A stretch of 59,022 nt of DNA from Peptoniphilus sp034090345 (lineage in GTDB: Bacteria; Bacillota; Clostridia; Tissierellales; Peptoniphilaceae): positions 1 through 59,022 of the forward strand of contig NZ_JAXDSS010000052.1 in NCBI RefSeq assembly GCF_034090345.1, in the 5' to 3' direction. Position 1 is the first letter of the stretch. Each line of letters starts with the position of its first letter. The notes beneath the pieces are model-generated. The model did no database searches, had not been told where the DNA came from, and worked only from the letters and a program-made list of their open reading frames with translations. Of the stretch, positions 33,333 through 42,275 are shown piece by piece. Both the position numbers and the translations under genes were made by a program.

Positions 33333-36065
33333 TTATTTTTTGCCACAGCAATTTTTATATTTTTTGCCTGAGCCGCATGGACAAGGATCATTACGTCCTA
33401 CTCTCTTATCTTTTCTAACATAAGGCTTTTTCTTTCCATCATCAGGATTTACTGTTTCTACTTCTTTAGCAACTCTTACTCTTTCAACTCTTTCGGGATT
33501 TACAACATGGTACAACATTTTAATTGTATCTTCCATAATTGACTCATTCATTTCTTCAAACATGTCAAATCCTTCTTGTCCGTATGCACGAACAGGATCT
33601 ACTTGCCCTACTGCTCTTAAACCAATTCCCTTTCTGAGTTGATCCATTGCGTCAATGTGGTCCATCCACTTTTGATCGACATTTTGTAAAAGTACAACTC
33701 TTTCTATTTCTCTAAATTTCTCAGGTGTGAATTCATCTTCCTTGTCTTCATATTTATCAAGAGCAAGGTCTTTGAATAATTCTTTTAGAGAATCTACATT
33801 CGCTTCTTCTCCATCTAAGAAGTCTTCTTCAAATCCAAATTGATTTATTCCATAATTTCTAAGACCTTCCATATCAATATATTTTTGATTAGATTCATTA
33901 GTCTTATTGTAGAAATCTACAGTTTTATCTATTAAGTCTTCAATCATAGAGATTATATATTCTCTTAGGTCTTCGCCTTCAAGAACTCTTTTTCTCTCTC
34001 CGTAAATTACTTCTCTTTGTTTGTTCATAACATCGTCATATTGAAGAACGTGTTTACGAATTGAAAAGTTATTACCTTCAACTTTTCTTTGGGCAGACTC
34101 AATAAGTCTTGTTAAAATTCCAGCTTCTATCGGTTCATCATCAGGAGTGTCCACCATTTCCATAGTTTGTTTAAATCTATCTCCGGCAAATAGACGAATT
34201 AAATCATCTTCACCTGAAATATAGAATCTTGTAGAGCCTTTATCTCCTTGTCTACCAGAACGACCTCTTAACTGATTGTCAATTCTTCGAGATTCATGAC
34301 GTTCTGTACCGATTATTCTAAGTCCACCAACAGCTGTTACTTGTTCTGCTTCTTTATCTGTTTCAACTTTGTATTTAGCAACTAATTCTTGATAAGTCTT
34401 TCTTGCTTCTACAATTACTTCATCATCAGTTTCATTGTACGAATCCACTTCTTCAAGAACTGCTTCTTCGTATCCCTTTTTCTTCATTTCTTGTTTAGCC
34501 ATGAATTCAGGGTTTCCTCCAAGCACAATATCAGTACCACGGCCAGCCATGTTTGTAGCTATTGTAACAGCCCCAAAACGACCCGCTTGTGCAACTATTT
34601 CAGATTCTTGTTCGTGCTTTTTGGCATTCAATACGTTATGTTTAATTCCTGCGTGTTTTAAATATTTTGAAAGTTCTTCAGATTTTTCAATTGAAATTGT
34701 ACCAACAAGGACCGGTTGTCCAACTTCATGAGCTTCTTTGATTTCACGAGTTACAGCTCTGAATTTAGCTTCTTCAGTTTTGTAGATTGAGTCGTTGTTA
34801 TCTACTCTCTGTATAGGTTTGTTAGTTGGAATTTCAACAACATCTATATTGTAGATGTCTCTGAATTCGCCTTCTTCTGTCATTGCAGTACCTGTCATAC
34901 CTGCAAGTTTTTTATACATTCTAAAATAATTTTGGAATGTTATTGTAGCTAAAGTTTTGCTCTCAGCCTTAACTTCAAGTCCTTCCTTAGCTTCAATTGC
35001 TTGGTGTAGACCTTCAGAATATCTTCTACCATACATCAAACGACCTGTGAACTCATCTACGATTATAATTTCACCGTCATTTACTACATAGTCAATATCT
35101 CTTTTCATAGTTCCCTTAGCTTTTAGAGCTTGATTTATGTGGTGAGATAATTCCATATTTTCAAGGTCTGCTAAATTCTGAATTCCAAAGTATTTTTCAG
35201 CTTTTTCTATACCATGGTCAGTAAGAGTAGCTGTTTTATCTTTTTCACTAATTACAAAATCAACTGTTTCTTCATCAAATTTTCTATTAAATCTTTCGAA
35301 GTTTGATTCATCTTCTGTTTTTATTCTAAAACTCAATGTTTCTACGAAATCACGAGCTCTGGTATATAATTCAGTTGACTCATCACCCATACCCGAAATG
35401 ATAAGTGGAGTTCTAGCTTCATCTATTAAAATTGAGTCGACCTCATCAACTATACAATAGTTAAGTTCTCTTTGAACCCTCTCGTGTTTGTAGATGACCA
35501 TATTGTCCCTTAAATAGTCAAATCCAAATTCATTATTAGTTCCGTATGTTATATCTGCCCCGTAAGCAACTTGTCTTTCTTCCGGAGTCATATCATGAAT
35601 GATACAGCCAACAGTAAGTCCTAGAAAATTGTATACTTTCCCCATCCACTGCTTATCACGGTTTGCTAGGTAATCATTTACTGTAACTACATGCACTCCA
35701 TCTCCTGTGATTGCATTCAAATATGAAGGAAGTGTCGCAACTAAAGTCTTACCTTCCCCTGTTTTCATTTCTGCAATTCTGCCTTGATGAAGAATAATAC
35801 CACCGATGACTTGAACACGGAAATGTTTCATTCCTAAAACTCTCCAAGAAGCTTCTCTAACTACTGCAAATGCTTCTGGTAATAAGTCATCTAAACTTTC
35901 TCCATTTTTATATCTGTCTTTAAACTCTTGTGTTTTATTTTTTAATTCTTGATCAGTTAATTCTCCCATTTCTGATTCAAGACTCATAACCTTATCTACT
36001 ATAGGTTCAATCTTTTTTAATTCTCTTGAGGAATAACTTCCAAAGATTTTTTCAAATAAACCCAC
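33333..36065 (-). CDS. secA: Preprotein translocase ATPase SecA
   Basis: The motor of the Sec pathway, 910 residues. The DEAD motor shows 'MKTGEGKTLVATLP' (Walker A near residue 100) and 'DEVDSILIDEARTPLI' (near 208). The preprotein cross-linking domain, the second motor half with 'GRGTDI', and the helical scaffold and wing domains follow. The C-terminal zinc site 'NDPCPCGSGKKYKNCC' (SEC-C) binds SecB or ribosomes. The start is GTG with AAAGGGTGG upstream. A good TATAAT lies upstream near 36105, with a weak -35. It does not share an operon with its neighbours. Confidence 0.98.
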   Translation of the reverse strand: MGLFEKIFGSYSSRELKKIEPIVDKVMSLESEMGELTDQELKNKTQEFKDRYKNGESLDDLLPEAFAVVREASWRVLGMKHFRVQVIGGIILHQGRIAEMKTGEGKTLVATLPSYLNAITGDGVHVVTVNDYLANRDKQWMGKVYNFLGLTVGCIIHDMTPEERQVAYGADITYGTNNEFGFDYLRDNMVIYKHERVQRELNYCIVDEVDSILIDEARTPLIISGMGDESTELYTRARDFVETLSFRIKTEDESNFERFNRKFDEETVDFVISEKDKTATLTDHGIEKAEKYFGIQNLADLENMELSHHINQALKAKGTMKRDIDYVVNDGEIIIVDEFTGRLMYGRRYSEGLHQAIEAKEGLEVKAESKTLATITFQNYFRMYKKLAGMTGTAMTEEGEFRDIYNIDVVEIPTNKPIQRVDNNDSIYKTEEAKFRAVTREIKEAHEVGQPVLVGTISIEKSEELSKYLKHAGIKHNVLNAKKHEQESEIVAQAGRFGAVTIATNMAGRGTDIVLGGNPEFMAKQEMKKKGYEEAVLEEVDSYNETDDEVIVEARKTYQELVAKYKVETDKEAEQVTAVGGLRIIGTERHESRRIDNQLRGRSGRQGDKGSTRFYISGEDDLIRLFAGDRFKQTMEMVDTPDDEPIEAGILTRLIESAQRKVEGNNFSIRKHVLQYDDVMNKQREVIYGERKRVLEGEDLREYIISMIEDLIDKTVDFYNKTNESNQKYIDMEGLRNYGINQFGFEEDFLDGEEANVDSLKELFKDLALDKYEDKEDEFTPEKFREIERVVLLQNVDQKWMDHIDAMDQLRKGIGLRAVGQVDPVRAYGQEGFDMFEEMNESIMEDTIKMLYHVVNPERVERVRVAKEVETVNPDDGKKKPYVRKDKRVGRNDPCPCGSGKKYKNCCGKK

Positions 36066-36321
36066 TTAACCACCCTTTCTGTTAAGCCATTTTTATGCTA
36101 ACCCTTATTATATACTTTATTTCAAAAAAAATATAGCTTTTCCGAAAAAGTTAAACAAAACTTTGAAAAATTTATATAATTTAAAAAGACATAGCATATT
36201 TTACTACGTCACGCGATTAACTACTATGTATAAACATAAGCTCTGCTACCTATTATAGCAGTATTTTCAAATTTTTAATAGTTTTTATCAAATATTAAGT
36301 AGATAAAGTTAATATTTTGTT

Positions 36322-36356
36322 AACTAAAAAACACAGTTTGTTTAGTACTGTGTTTT
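36322..36356 (-). terminator. Intrinsic terminator of the glnN-rae1 operon
   Basis: AAAACACAGT and ACTGTGTTTT form a ten-pair stem with a nine-base loop, followed by TTAG on the minus strand. The stem also carries A- and T-runs and overlaps the stop of the NYN gene. Confidence 0.85.
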
Positions 36357-36873
36357 ATAAGTTCATATCTTTTAATTTATTCAACTGCTCATCATCAATT
36401 TTGTTAGTAAGTTCAGCTTTTTTCTTTAGTACTTTTTGTTTCGTAAAAATTTTTTGTTTTGAAAGCTCTACTTCAACTTCAAATTCTCTCGCCGAAAGTC
36501 TAACTCCGCCTCTTGATAATATAATTTGTTGTTCTATATTATCTGATGTGGCGACTCTTACACCCTTAACTCTTTTCATCTCTGATAATTGTCTTTCAAT
36601 ATAGTGGTCCGCTGTCTCAAACTCTTTTGTAAATACAACCAATATCCCTTTGTAATCATAAATAGCTCCGGCAGATTTTTTTACCATGTAAGCGTCAAAC
36701 ACAACTATTATTTTTTCATCAACAGTGTGAGCGTATTCTGACAGCACATCTACAAGCTGTAGTCTTTGATCTTCCAAAGGAATTGATTTATCAAAACTAT
36801 CCCAAGCATTTATTATGTTGTATCCATCTACAAACAAATATCTTTCTGATTTCTTATAATTTAGACGCTTCAT
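36355..36873 (-). CDS. rae1: NYN-domain ribonuclease, YacP/Rae1 family
   Basis: A 172-residue PIN-like endoribonuclease. The N-terminal 'YLFVDGYNIINAWD' holds the catalytic Asp, with further acidic positions in 'VVFDAYMVK' and 'ADHYIERQL' plus 'VATSDNIEQQ'. Bacillus Rae1 cuts mRNA in the ribosomal A site. It overlaps the end of rlmB by 20 bases with only a weak ribosome site. In Bacillus sigH comes next; here the operon ends in a terminator. Confidence 0.9.
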   Translation of the reverse strand: MKRLNYKKSERYLFVDGYNIINAWDSFDKSIPLEDQRLQLVDVLSEYAHTVDEKIIVVFDAYMVKKSAGAIYDYKGILVVFTKEFETADHYIERQLSEMKRVKGVRVATSDNIEQQIILSRGGVRLSAREFEVEVELSKQKIFTKQKVLKKKAELTNKIDDEQLNKLKDMNL

Positions 36874-37573
36874 CTTGCCTTAAAACTTCCGCCATCAAAA
36901 CAGATGCTGCACATGATGCATTTAAGGAATTTATTGATCCCACCATCGGTATTGTAAGCATTTCATCTACGTGTTTTTTCAAACCTTGAGACATCCCCTT
37001 ACCTTCATTTCCAATTATAAGAGCTATTTTCCCCTGTAAATTTACAGAGCTATATTTCTCTCCTTGTAAGTCAGTTCCATATATCCAGTATCCATTTTCC
37101 TTTAACTTTTCTATTGTTTGTGTAAGATTTACAACTATCGCAACTTTCAGTCTCTCTATTGCTCCGGCTGAAGTTTTATATACTACATCATTTACATAAG
37201 CTGAATTATGTTTTGGAATTACAATCCCATTAAACCCAAAAGCCTCTGCACTTCTTGCTATAGCACCAAAGTTGTGTGGATCTTCTATCTTATCCAATAT
37301 CAAAATCTTTTCTATTTCTAAATTTTGCATTTCTTCAATGTTTGAATATTCAAAGTCCGATACCAAAGCAACTACCCCTTGGTGGTTTGAAGAATTTGCA
37401 TATTCATCTAATTTATTCTTGTTAACTTCAGTTATCAATACTCCGGCTGACTTTGCCATTCCAAATATTTTTTTGATGGAGCCTTCTCTGTTACCTTGTT
37501 GAATGTATAGCTTGTCTACTTTTTCAGCTTTTAGCATTTCAATTACAGGGTTTCTTCCATATATATACTTCAT
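36854..37573 (-). CDS. rlmB: 23S rRNA (guanosine-2'-O-)-methyltransferase RlmB, SpoU family
   Basis: A 239-residue SpoU/TrmH-type enzyme with a knotted SAM site. The N-terminal 'IYGRNPVIEML' begins the substrate-binding domain. The catalytic SPOUT domain has 'ILDKIEDPHNFGAIARSAEA' (motif 1), 'LIIGNEGKGM' (motif 2) and 'IPMVGSINSLNASCAASV' (motif 3). The ATG at 37571-37573 has TAGGAGA upstream; the longer frame would translate that site. It keeps the cysS-mrnC-rlmB-rae1 order with thyX inserted. Confidence 0.95.
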   Translation of the reverse strand: MKYIYGRNPVIEMLKAEKVDKLYIQQGNREGSIKKIFGMAKSAGVLITEVNKNKLDEYANSSNHQGVVALVSDFEYSNIEEMQNLEIEKILILDKIEDPHNFGAIARSAEAFGFNGIVIPKHNSAYVNDVVYKTSAGAIERLKVAIVVNLTQTIEKLKENGYWIYGTDLQGEKYSSVNLQGKIALIIGNEGKGMSQGLKKHVDEMLTIPMVGSINSLNASCAASVLMAEVLRQDEASKL

Positions 37574-37596
37574 AATTTCTCCTATCAAGCCAAAAT

Positions 37597-38328
37597 TTAT
37601 AGACTTCTGTAAAATTCTCTTACTTCTTTAGCTCTTCCACATGACATAGCTCCCTCTTGACAACTTCCTGATACACAACTTGGTCCGGCTAAACTAAATA
37701 GTGTCGGCGCTATTTCTTTACACTTTCTAAGCATTTCAGTTGCCAATTGGCGGATTTCCCATTGAGCTCTATTGCAACATCTTAGTTCAAAAAAGTTCAA
37801 AAGAGTTCTTGCATTCATCGTAAATACAATTTTAGTTTCACAAGCATTTGGAAATACATACCTTGCATCTTCTATCGAAGCTTTTTCTATGGCACTCTTA
37901 TTGCCTTCTCCCTCTTTATCAGCAATTAAAATTTCTGTTATCTTTTTATAAGCTTCTTTTGAATTTTCCATTGCATCTATAAAAATCTTCTTAGCTTCTT
38001 CATTTTTTTCAATTTCAGGTGGGATAATATAGTTAAATTCATCAAGCCTAACGTATCTTTGCGATTGTTGTGAGAAAGATGCAATTCTGTGTCTTACTAA
38101 TTGATGAGTCAAAGTTCTTGAAACTCCTTCAACTGCAAAAGTAAAACTTGCATGCTCAATAGGTGATGCGTGAGAAAAACTCATCAACATTTTCAAAAAT
38201 TTCTGAGCATCTTCTTTTGTCATATTTTCAGATATTTCTTCCACTCCTACTTTTGAATAGCATAATTTTGCTGATTTTGCTATCAACTCCTCCGGATTTG
38301 GAGTGTGAGCTATAATCTCGACTTTCAT
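37597..38328 (-). CDS. thyX: Flavin-dependent thymidylate synthase
   Basis: A 243-residue enzyme that makes dTMP from dUMP using methylene-THF and FAD/NADPH. The ThyX motif RHRxxSxxxxSxR is at residues 79-91 (RHRIASFSQQSQR). ThyX leaves THF rather than DHF, so an organism with ThyX alone does not need DHFR for dTMP synthesis, yet a DHFR gene is present at 44876-45394. The start overlaps the mrnC stop by four bases. The C-terminal 'SCVSGSCQEG' is cysteine-rich. Confidence 0.96.
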   Translation of the reverse strand: MKVEIIAHTPNPEELIAKSAKLCYSKVGVEEISENMTKEDAQKFLKMLMSFSHASPIEHASFTFAVEGVSRTLTHQLVRHRIASFSQQSQRYVRLDEFNYIIPPEIEKNEEAKKIFIDAMENSKEAYKKITEILIADKEGEGNKSAIEKASIEDARYVFPNACETKIVFTMNARTLLNFFELRCCNRAQWEIRQLATEMLRKCKEIAPTLFSLAGPSCVSGSCQEGAMSCGRAKEVREFYRSL

Positions 38329-38750
38329 ATTCTACCCCTACTTTCTGTAATCATTTCAAACAACTCAAGTATTCTATCCGACTTATCCAATAAGTATAAA
38401 TATCCAAATAGACATTCCAACCCTGTGGCATTTCTGTAATCAGAAACACTTTGATTTTTTGGTATTGTATGCGATTTAGCATTTCTGCCTCTTTTAAATA
38501 TACTCATTTCTTCTTCCGTTAAATTATCTAATATATTTTCTATAGAGTCTGATTGACTAGATGCCTTTACATGGTTTACTGTCTCTAGATGTAATTTTTT
38601 TGGATTTTTATTTTTATTTAAAATTGTGGTTCTAACTAACAATTCGTAAACTGAATCCCCTAAAAAAGCTAGAGCAAGAGGAGAGAGTTCCCTAATAGAA
38701 CTCTCATCATACCCTTTTGAAATTTTTAAAAACTTTAAGCTCTTTTCCAT
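38325..38750 (-). CDS. mrnC: Mini-ribonuclease III
   Basis: A 141-residue RNase III-like domain without a double-stranded-RNA-binding domain. 'LSPLALAFLGDSVYELLVR' is the RNase III signature with its metal-binding Asp. Mini-III matures 23S rRNA in Bacillus. The start overlaps the cysS stop by 16 bases. Its place between cysS and rlmB is conserved. Confidence 0.95.
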   Translation of the reverse strand: MEKSLKFLKISKGYDESSIRELSPLALAFLGDSVYELLVRTTILNKNKNPKKLHLETVNHVKASSQSDSIENILDNLTEEEMSIFKRGRNAKSHTIPKNQSVSDYRNATGLECLFGYLYLLDKSDRILELFEMITESRGRI

Positions 38751-40129
38751 TTCGTTCCCGCTCTTGTATCTTCTATTACTACTCCCATATCAAGAAGTTC
38801 TTGTCTTATTTCATCTGCTCTATGGAAATCTTTATTCTTTCTTGCTTGAACACGCTCTTCAATAAGTCTTTCAACTTCTGCATCTGTCTCTTGACTAATT
38901 TCTAAAATACCAAGAACTTTTGTTAGTTTTAAAAGTGTATCAAGTGTTGATGAAACTACTTTTTTATTTGAATTTTCATTAAGTCCTGTGTTGATTTTTT
39001 TAACTATATTAAACACTGCTGTTATTGCGTCTGCTGTGTTTATATCATTTTCCATTGATGCCTCAAAGAATTTAACTTCTTCTTCAATTGAATTTAAAAA
39101 CTCTCTATCTTCATCAGAAAGCTCAATTTCTTTTGTGACTTCAAGTAAATCAACTAATTTATCTCTTCCGTTATAGATTCTTTCAAGTGAATTCTTAGTT
39201 TGAATCATTACATCTCTTGAAAAATTAATCGGACTTCTATAGTGGCTTGACAATAAGAAAAATCTCAATACTTCCAAGTCAAACTCCTCAGCAACTTCTC
39301 TAACTGTAAAGAAATTCCCCTTAGACTTGCTCATTTTTTCATTGTCTACTGTGATCATTCCATTGTGAAGCCAATAATTTGCAAAAGGCTTTTCGTTTAG
39401 TGTTTCTGATTGAGCTATTTCATTTTCATGGTGTGGGAATTGTAAATCTTCTCCACCTGAATGGATGTCTATTGTATCTCCAAGCAGAGATTTTGCCATT
39501 ACTGAGCATTCAATGTGCCAGCCAGGTCTTCCCTCGGACCATGGAGATTCCCAATATGGTTCTCCCTCTTTCTTTTTCTTCCAAAGTGCAAAGTCTGCCG
39601 GATTTTCCTTTAACGATGAAATATCAACTCTGGCTCCACTTATTAAGTCCTCTAATTTTTTATGTGATAATTTCCCATATTCAGTAAAAGATTCAACTTT
39701 AAAATAAACATCTCCATCGGATTCATAAGCAGCTCCTTTTTCAACTAATCCAGCTATAAAATCTATTATCTCTTGGATATGCTCAGTAGCTCTTGGATTC
39801 ATTGTATTGTAGTCATAAAGATGTAACCCATTTGCATCTGTTTTAAATTCTTTTATAAATCTTTCAGCAACTTCTTTTACAGTTGTATCTTCTTGGTTAG
39901 CTTTATTTATAAGCTTGTCATCTATATCTGTAAAATTTACTACAAACTTGACGTCATTTCCCTTATATATGAAATATCTTCTCAAAGTATCAAAAACACA
40001 AAGAGGTCTTGCGTTTCCAACGTGGATATAGTTATAGACAGTGGGTCCACAATTGTACATCCTGACTTCACCCTCTACTACAGGATGAAATTCTTCCAGA
40101 CTTCTGGATAAAGTATTGTATAATTTCAT
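38735..40129 (-). CDS. cysS: Cysteinyl-tRNA synthetase
   Basis: A 464-residue class I synthetase. Zinc and substrate residues are in 'YNCGPTVYNYIHVGNARP' (HIGH-like HVGN), a second zinc site is near 'WHIECSVM' with 'HHENEIAQSE', and 'KMSKSKGN' is the KMSKS loop. No T-box is visible because a Nudix gene lies only 15 bases upstream, so expression depends on the operon. The start has AGGAGG upstream. Confidence 0.98.
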   Translation of the reverse strand: MKLYNTLSRSLEEFHPVVEGEVRMYNCGPTVYNYIHVGNARPLCVFDTLRRYFIYKGNDVKFVVNFTDIDDKLINKANQEDTTVKEVAERFIKEFKTDANGLHLYDYNTMNPRATEHIQEIIDFIAGLVEKGAAYESDGDVYFKVESFTEYGKLSHKKLEDLISGARVDISSLKENPADFALWKKKKEGEPYWESPWSEGRPGWHIECSVMAKSLLGDTIDIHSGGEDLQFPHHENEIAQSETLNEKPFANYWLHNGMITVDNEKMSKSKGNFFTVREVAEEFDLEVLRFFLLSSHYRSPINFSRDVMIQTKNSLERIYNGRDKLVDLLEVTKEIELSDEDREFLNSIEEEVKFFEASMENDINTADAITAVFNIVKKINTGLNENSNKKVVSSTLDTLLKLTKVLGILEISQETDAEVERLIEERVQARKNKDFHRADEIRQELLDMGVVIEDTRAGTKWKRA

Positions 40130-40144
40130 TTTTCCTCCTATGTG

Positions 40145-40663
40145 TCAATCATCTAAACTAATTGGAATCTTCTTTGCCGAATCGAAAAACTTTTCATAAT
40201 AATCTAACTTTATCATGTCCCCATTTTCTATCAATTCACAGATTTCTTCTAAAGTTACAATCTTAACTTCAGAAACTTCATCTTCTTGTAAAACTAAATC
40301 TTCCAATTTTATCTTCTTATCTATCAAATAAATATAAAATATTCCAAAACTCTCTATAACAATTCTCTTCAATCTTATCCTAGCATTTGAAATATCAATA
40401 CCTATTTCTTCTCTTGCTTCTCTTATAAGCCCTTCCTTGGGTTCTTCTCCTGCAAGAACTGAACCGCCAACAGAACAATACCACATATCTCCAAAAACTT
40501 TTTTATTTTTACTTCTCTTTTGAATCAAATAGCGGTTCTCATCAACCCTAATCCACCCTTCAGAGACCAAGTGATATTCTCCATTTAGCATCTTGTCCCC
40601 ACGTTTTATGACTCTATTTTTTCTTTTGCCGGATTTACTATATACATCCCAAAACTCAGCCAT
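40145..40663 (-). CDS. Nudix hydrolase
   Basis: A 172-residue Nudix-superfamily protein. The box is complete at about residues 67-88, with Gly67, Glu73, Arg81-Glu82, Glu85-Glu86 and Gly88. The N-terminal region (FWDVYSKSGKRKNRVIKRG) is the kind seen in isopentenyl-diphosphate-isomerase-like and YfcD-like Nudix enzymes, so the substrate is a nucleoside or prenyl diphosphate; which one cannot be told. It sits between pyrG and cysS in one operon. Confidence 0.88.
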   Translation of the reverse strand: MAEFWDVYSKSGKRKNRVIKRGDKMLNGEYHLVSEGWIRVDENRYLIQKRSKNKKVFGDMWYCSVGGSVLAGEEPKEGLIREAREEIGIDISNARIRLKRIVIESFGIFYIYLIDKKIKLEDLVLQEDEVSEVKIVTLEEICELIENGDMIKLDYYEKFFDSAKKIPISLDD

Positions 40664-40676
40664 AAAATTTATTTTC

Positions 40677-42266
40677 TCACTTTAAGCAAGCTTTTATAAA
40701 TCCATTAAATAGTGGATGAACCCTATTAGGTCTTGACTTAAATTCCGGATGGAATTGACATGCTACAAAAAATCTGTTTTCCGGTATTTCTATGATTTCC
40801 ACCAAATCTAAATCTTCATTTATTCCTGAGAATACAACTCCGGCACGTCTTATCTCTCCTCTAAATGAGTTGTTAAATTCATATCTATGTCTGTGTCTTT
40901 CAACTATGTGTTCAGTTTGATAAAGTTCTCTAGCTAGAGTACCTTCTTCGACTGTACAGTCATAATCTCCAAGTCTTAAAGTACCGCCAAGGTTTTCGAC
41001 AGTCTTTTGGTTTTCTAACAAGTCTATAATAGGATAATTTGTATCCGGGTCTATTTCAGATGAATTAGCTCCTTTTAGTCCAAGTTTGTTTCTTGCAACA
41101 TCTATGAGAACTATTTGCATACCATAGCAAATCCCAAAATAAGGTACATTATGCTCTCTTGCATATTTTGAAGTCAATATCATTCCTTCAGTGCCCCTAC
41201 TTCCAAAACCGCCCGGTACAATAATTCCATCTATGTCTGAAAATACTTCTTCAATATTTTCTTTTTCAAGATTTTCTGCATTAACCCATTTTATACAAAC
41301 TTTTGCTCCATTTTCATATCCTGCATCCATAAGAGCTTGAGTTACTGATAGATATGCATCGTGTAAATCTACATATTTCCCAACTAATGCAATCTTAACT
41401 TCTTTGCTTGCCTTCTTGAATCTTTCAACCATTTCTTTCCATTGGTGTTTTGATTCTTCAGGTTCTATTTCAAGCTTTTCTATAATATAATTATCAATTC
41501 CTTGTTCGTGGAACACCATTGGAACTTCATAAATTAAATCTACTGTCTTTGACTCAACTATGGCCTCCTTTGGAACATCACAGAATAGAGAAATCTTTTC
41601 TTTTACTTGTTCTGTGATTTCAACCCCACTTCGAACTACTATAATATCAGCTTTTATACCATAGCTCATCAGCACCTTATATGAATGTTGTGTTGGTTTA
41701 GTCTTCAATTCATCAGAACCGGGTATAGTGGGCACTAATACGGTATGTACAAAAAGTACATCTTCAGGTTTGCTTTCAGCATGAATTTGTCTTATCGCCT
41801 CTAAAAAAGGAAGTGATTCTATATCCCCAACAGTCCCCCCAATTTCAGTAATTACAACATCTGCTTGAGATTCTTTCGCCGCTTTATACACGGCATTTTT
41901 TATTTCATCAGTTATATGAGGTATAACTTGTACTGTTGAACCGTTATAATCTCCTCTTCTCTCTTTTTCAATAACTTTTGAATAAACTTTGCCTGTTGTT
42001 ATAGACGCTCTCTTTGTCAACTCTTCATCAATAAATCTTTCATAGTGTCCTAAATCTAAATCAGTTTCCGCTCCATCTTTAGTTACAAACACTTCTCCAT
42101 GTTGGTAAGGACTCATTGTTCCCGGATCAACATTTATATAAGGATCAAACTTTTGCATAAACACGCTAAGTCCTCTTTCTTTTAAAAGACGACCTATACT
42201 TGCCGCAGATATTCCCTTTCCTATTCCAGATACAACTCCTCCTGTTACGAATATAAACTTTGACAT
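40677..42266 (-). CDS. pyrG: CTP synthase
   Basis: A 529-residue enzyme that aminates UTP to CTP with glutamine-derived ammonia. The synthase domain (1-265) begins 'FIFVTGGVVSGIGKGI' and has the 'DPYINVDPGTMSPYQHGEVF' region. The glutamine amidotransferase domain (about 290-529) has the nucleophile Cys in 'PYFGICYGMQ' and the His/Glu of 'QFHPEFKSRP'. It lies nine bases below glutamine synthetase, so the glutamine maker and a glutamine user share one transcript. Confidence 0.98.
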   Translation of the reverse strand: MSKFIFVTGGVVSGIGKGISAASIGRLLKERGLSVFMQKFDPYINVDPGTMSPYQHGEVFVTKDGAETDLDLGHYERFIDEELTKRASITTGKVYSKVIEKERRGDYNGSTVQVIPHITDEIKNAVYKAAKESQADVVITEIGGTVGDIESLPFLEAIRQIHAESKPEDVLFVHTVLVPTIPGSDELKTKPTQHSYKVLMSYGIKADIIVVRSGVEITEQVKEKISLFCDVPKEAIVESKTVDLIYEVPMVFHEQGIDNYIIEKLEIEPEESKHQWKEMVERFKKASKEVKIALVGKYVDLHDAYLSVTQALMDAGYENGAKVCIKWVNAENLEKENIEEVFSDIDGIIVPGGFGSRGTEGMILTSKYAREHNVPYFGICYGMQIVLIDVARNKLGLKGANSSEIDPDTNYPIIDLLENQKTVENLGGTLRLGDYDCTVEEGTLARELYQTEHIVERHRHRYEFNNSFRGEIRRAGVVFSGINEDLDLVEIIEIPENRFFVACQFHPEFKSRPNRVHPLFNGFIKACLK

Positions 42267-42275
42267 TAATTCCTC

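Noticed and set aside
40130..40145. T-box upstream of cysS
   Set aside because: Only 15 bases separate it from the Nudix gene, with no specifier or antiterminator sequence.
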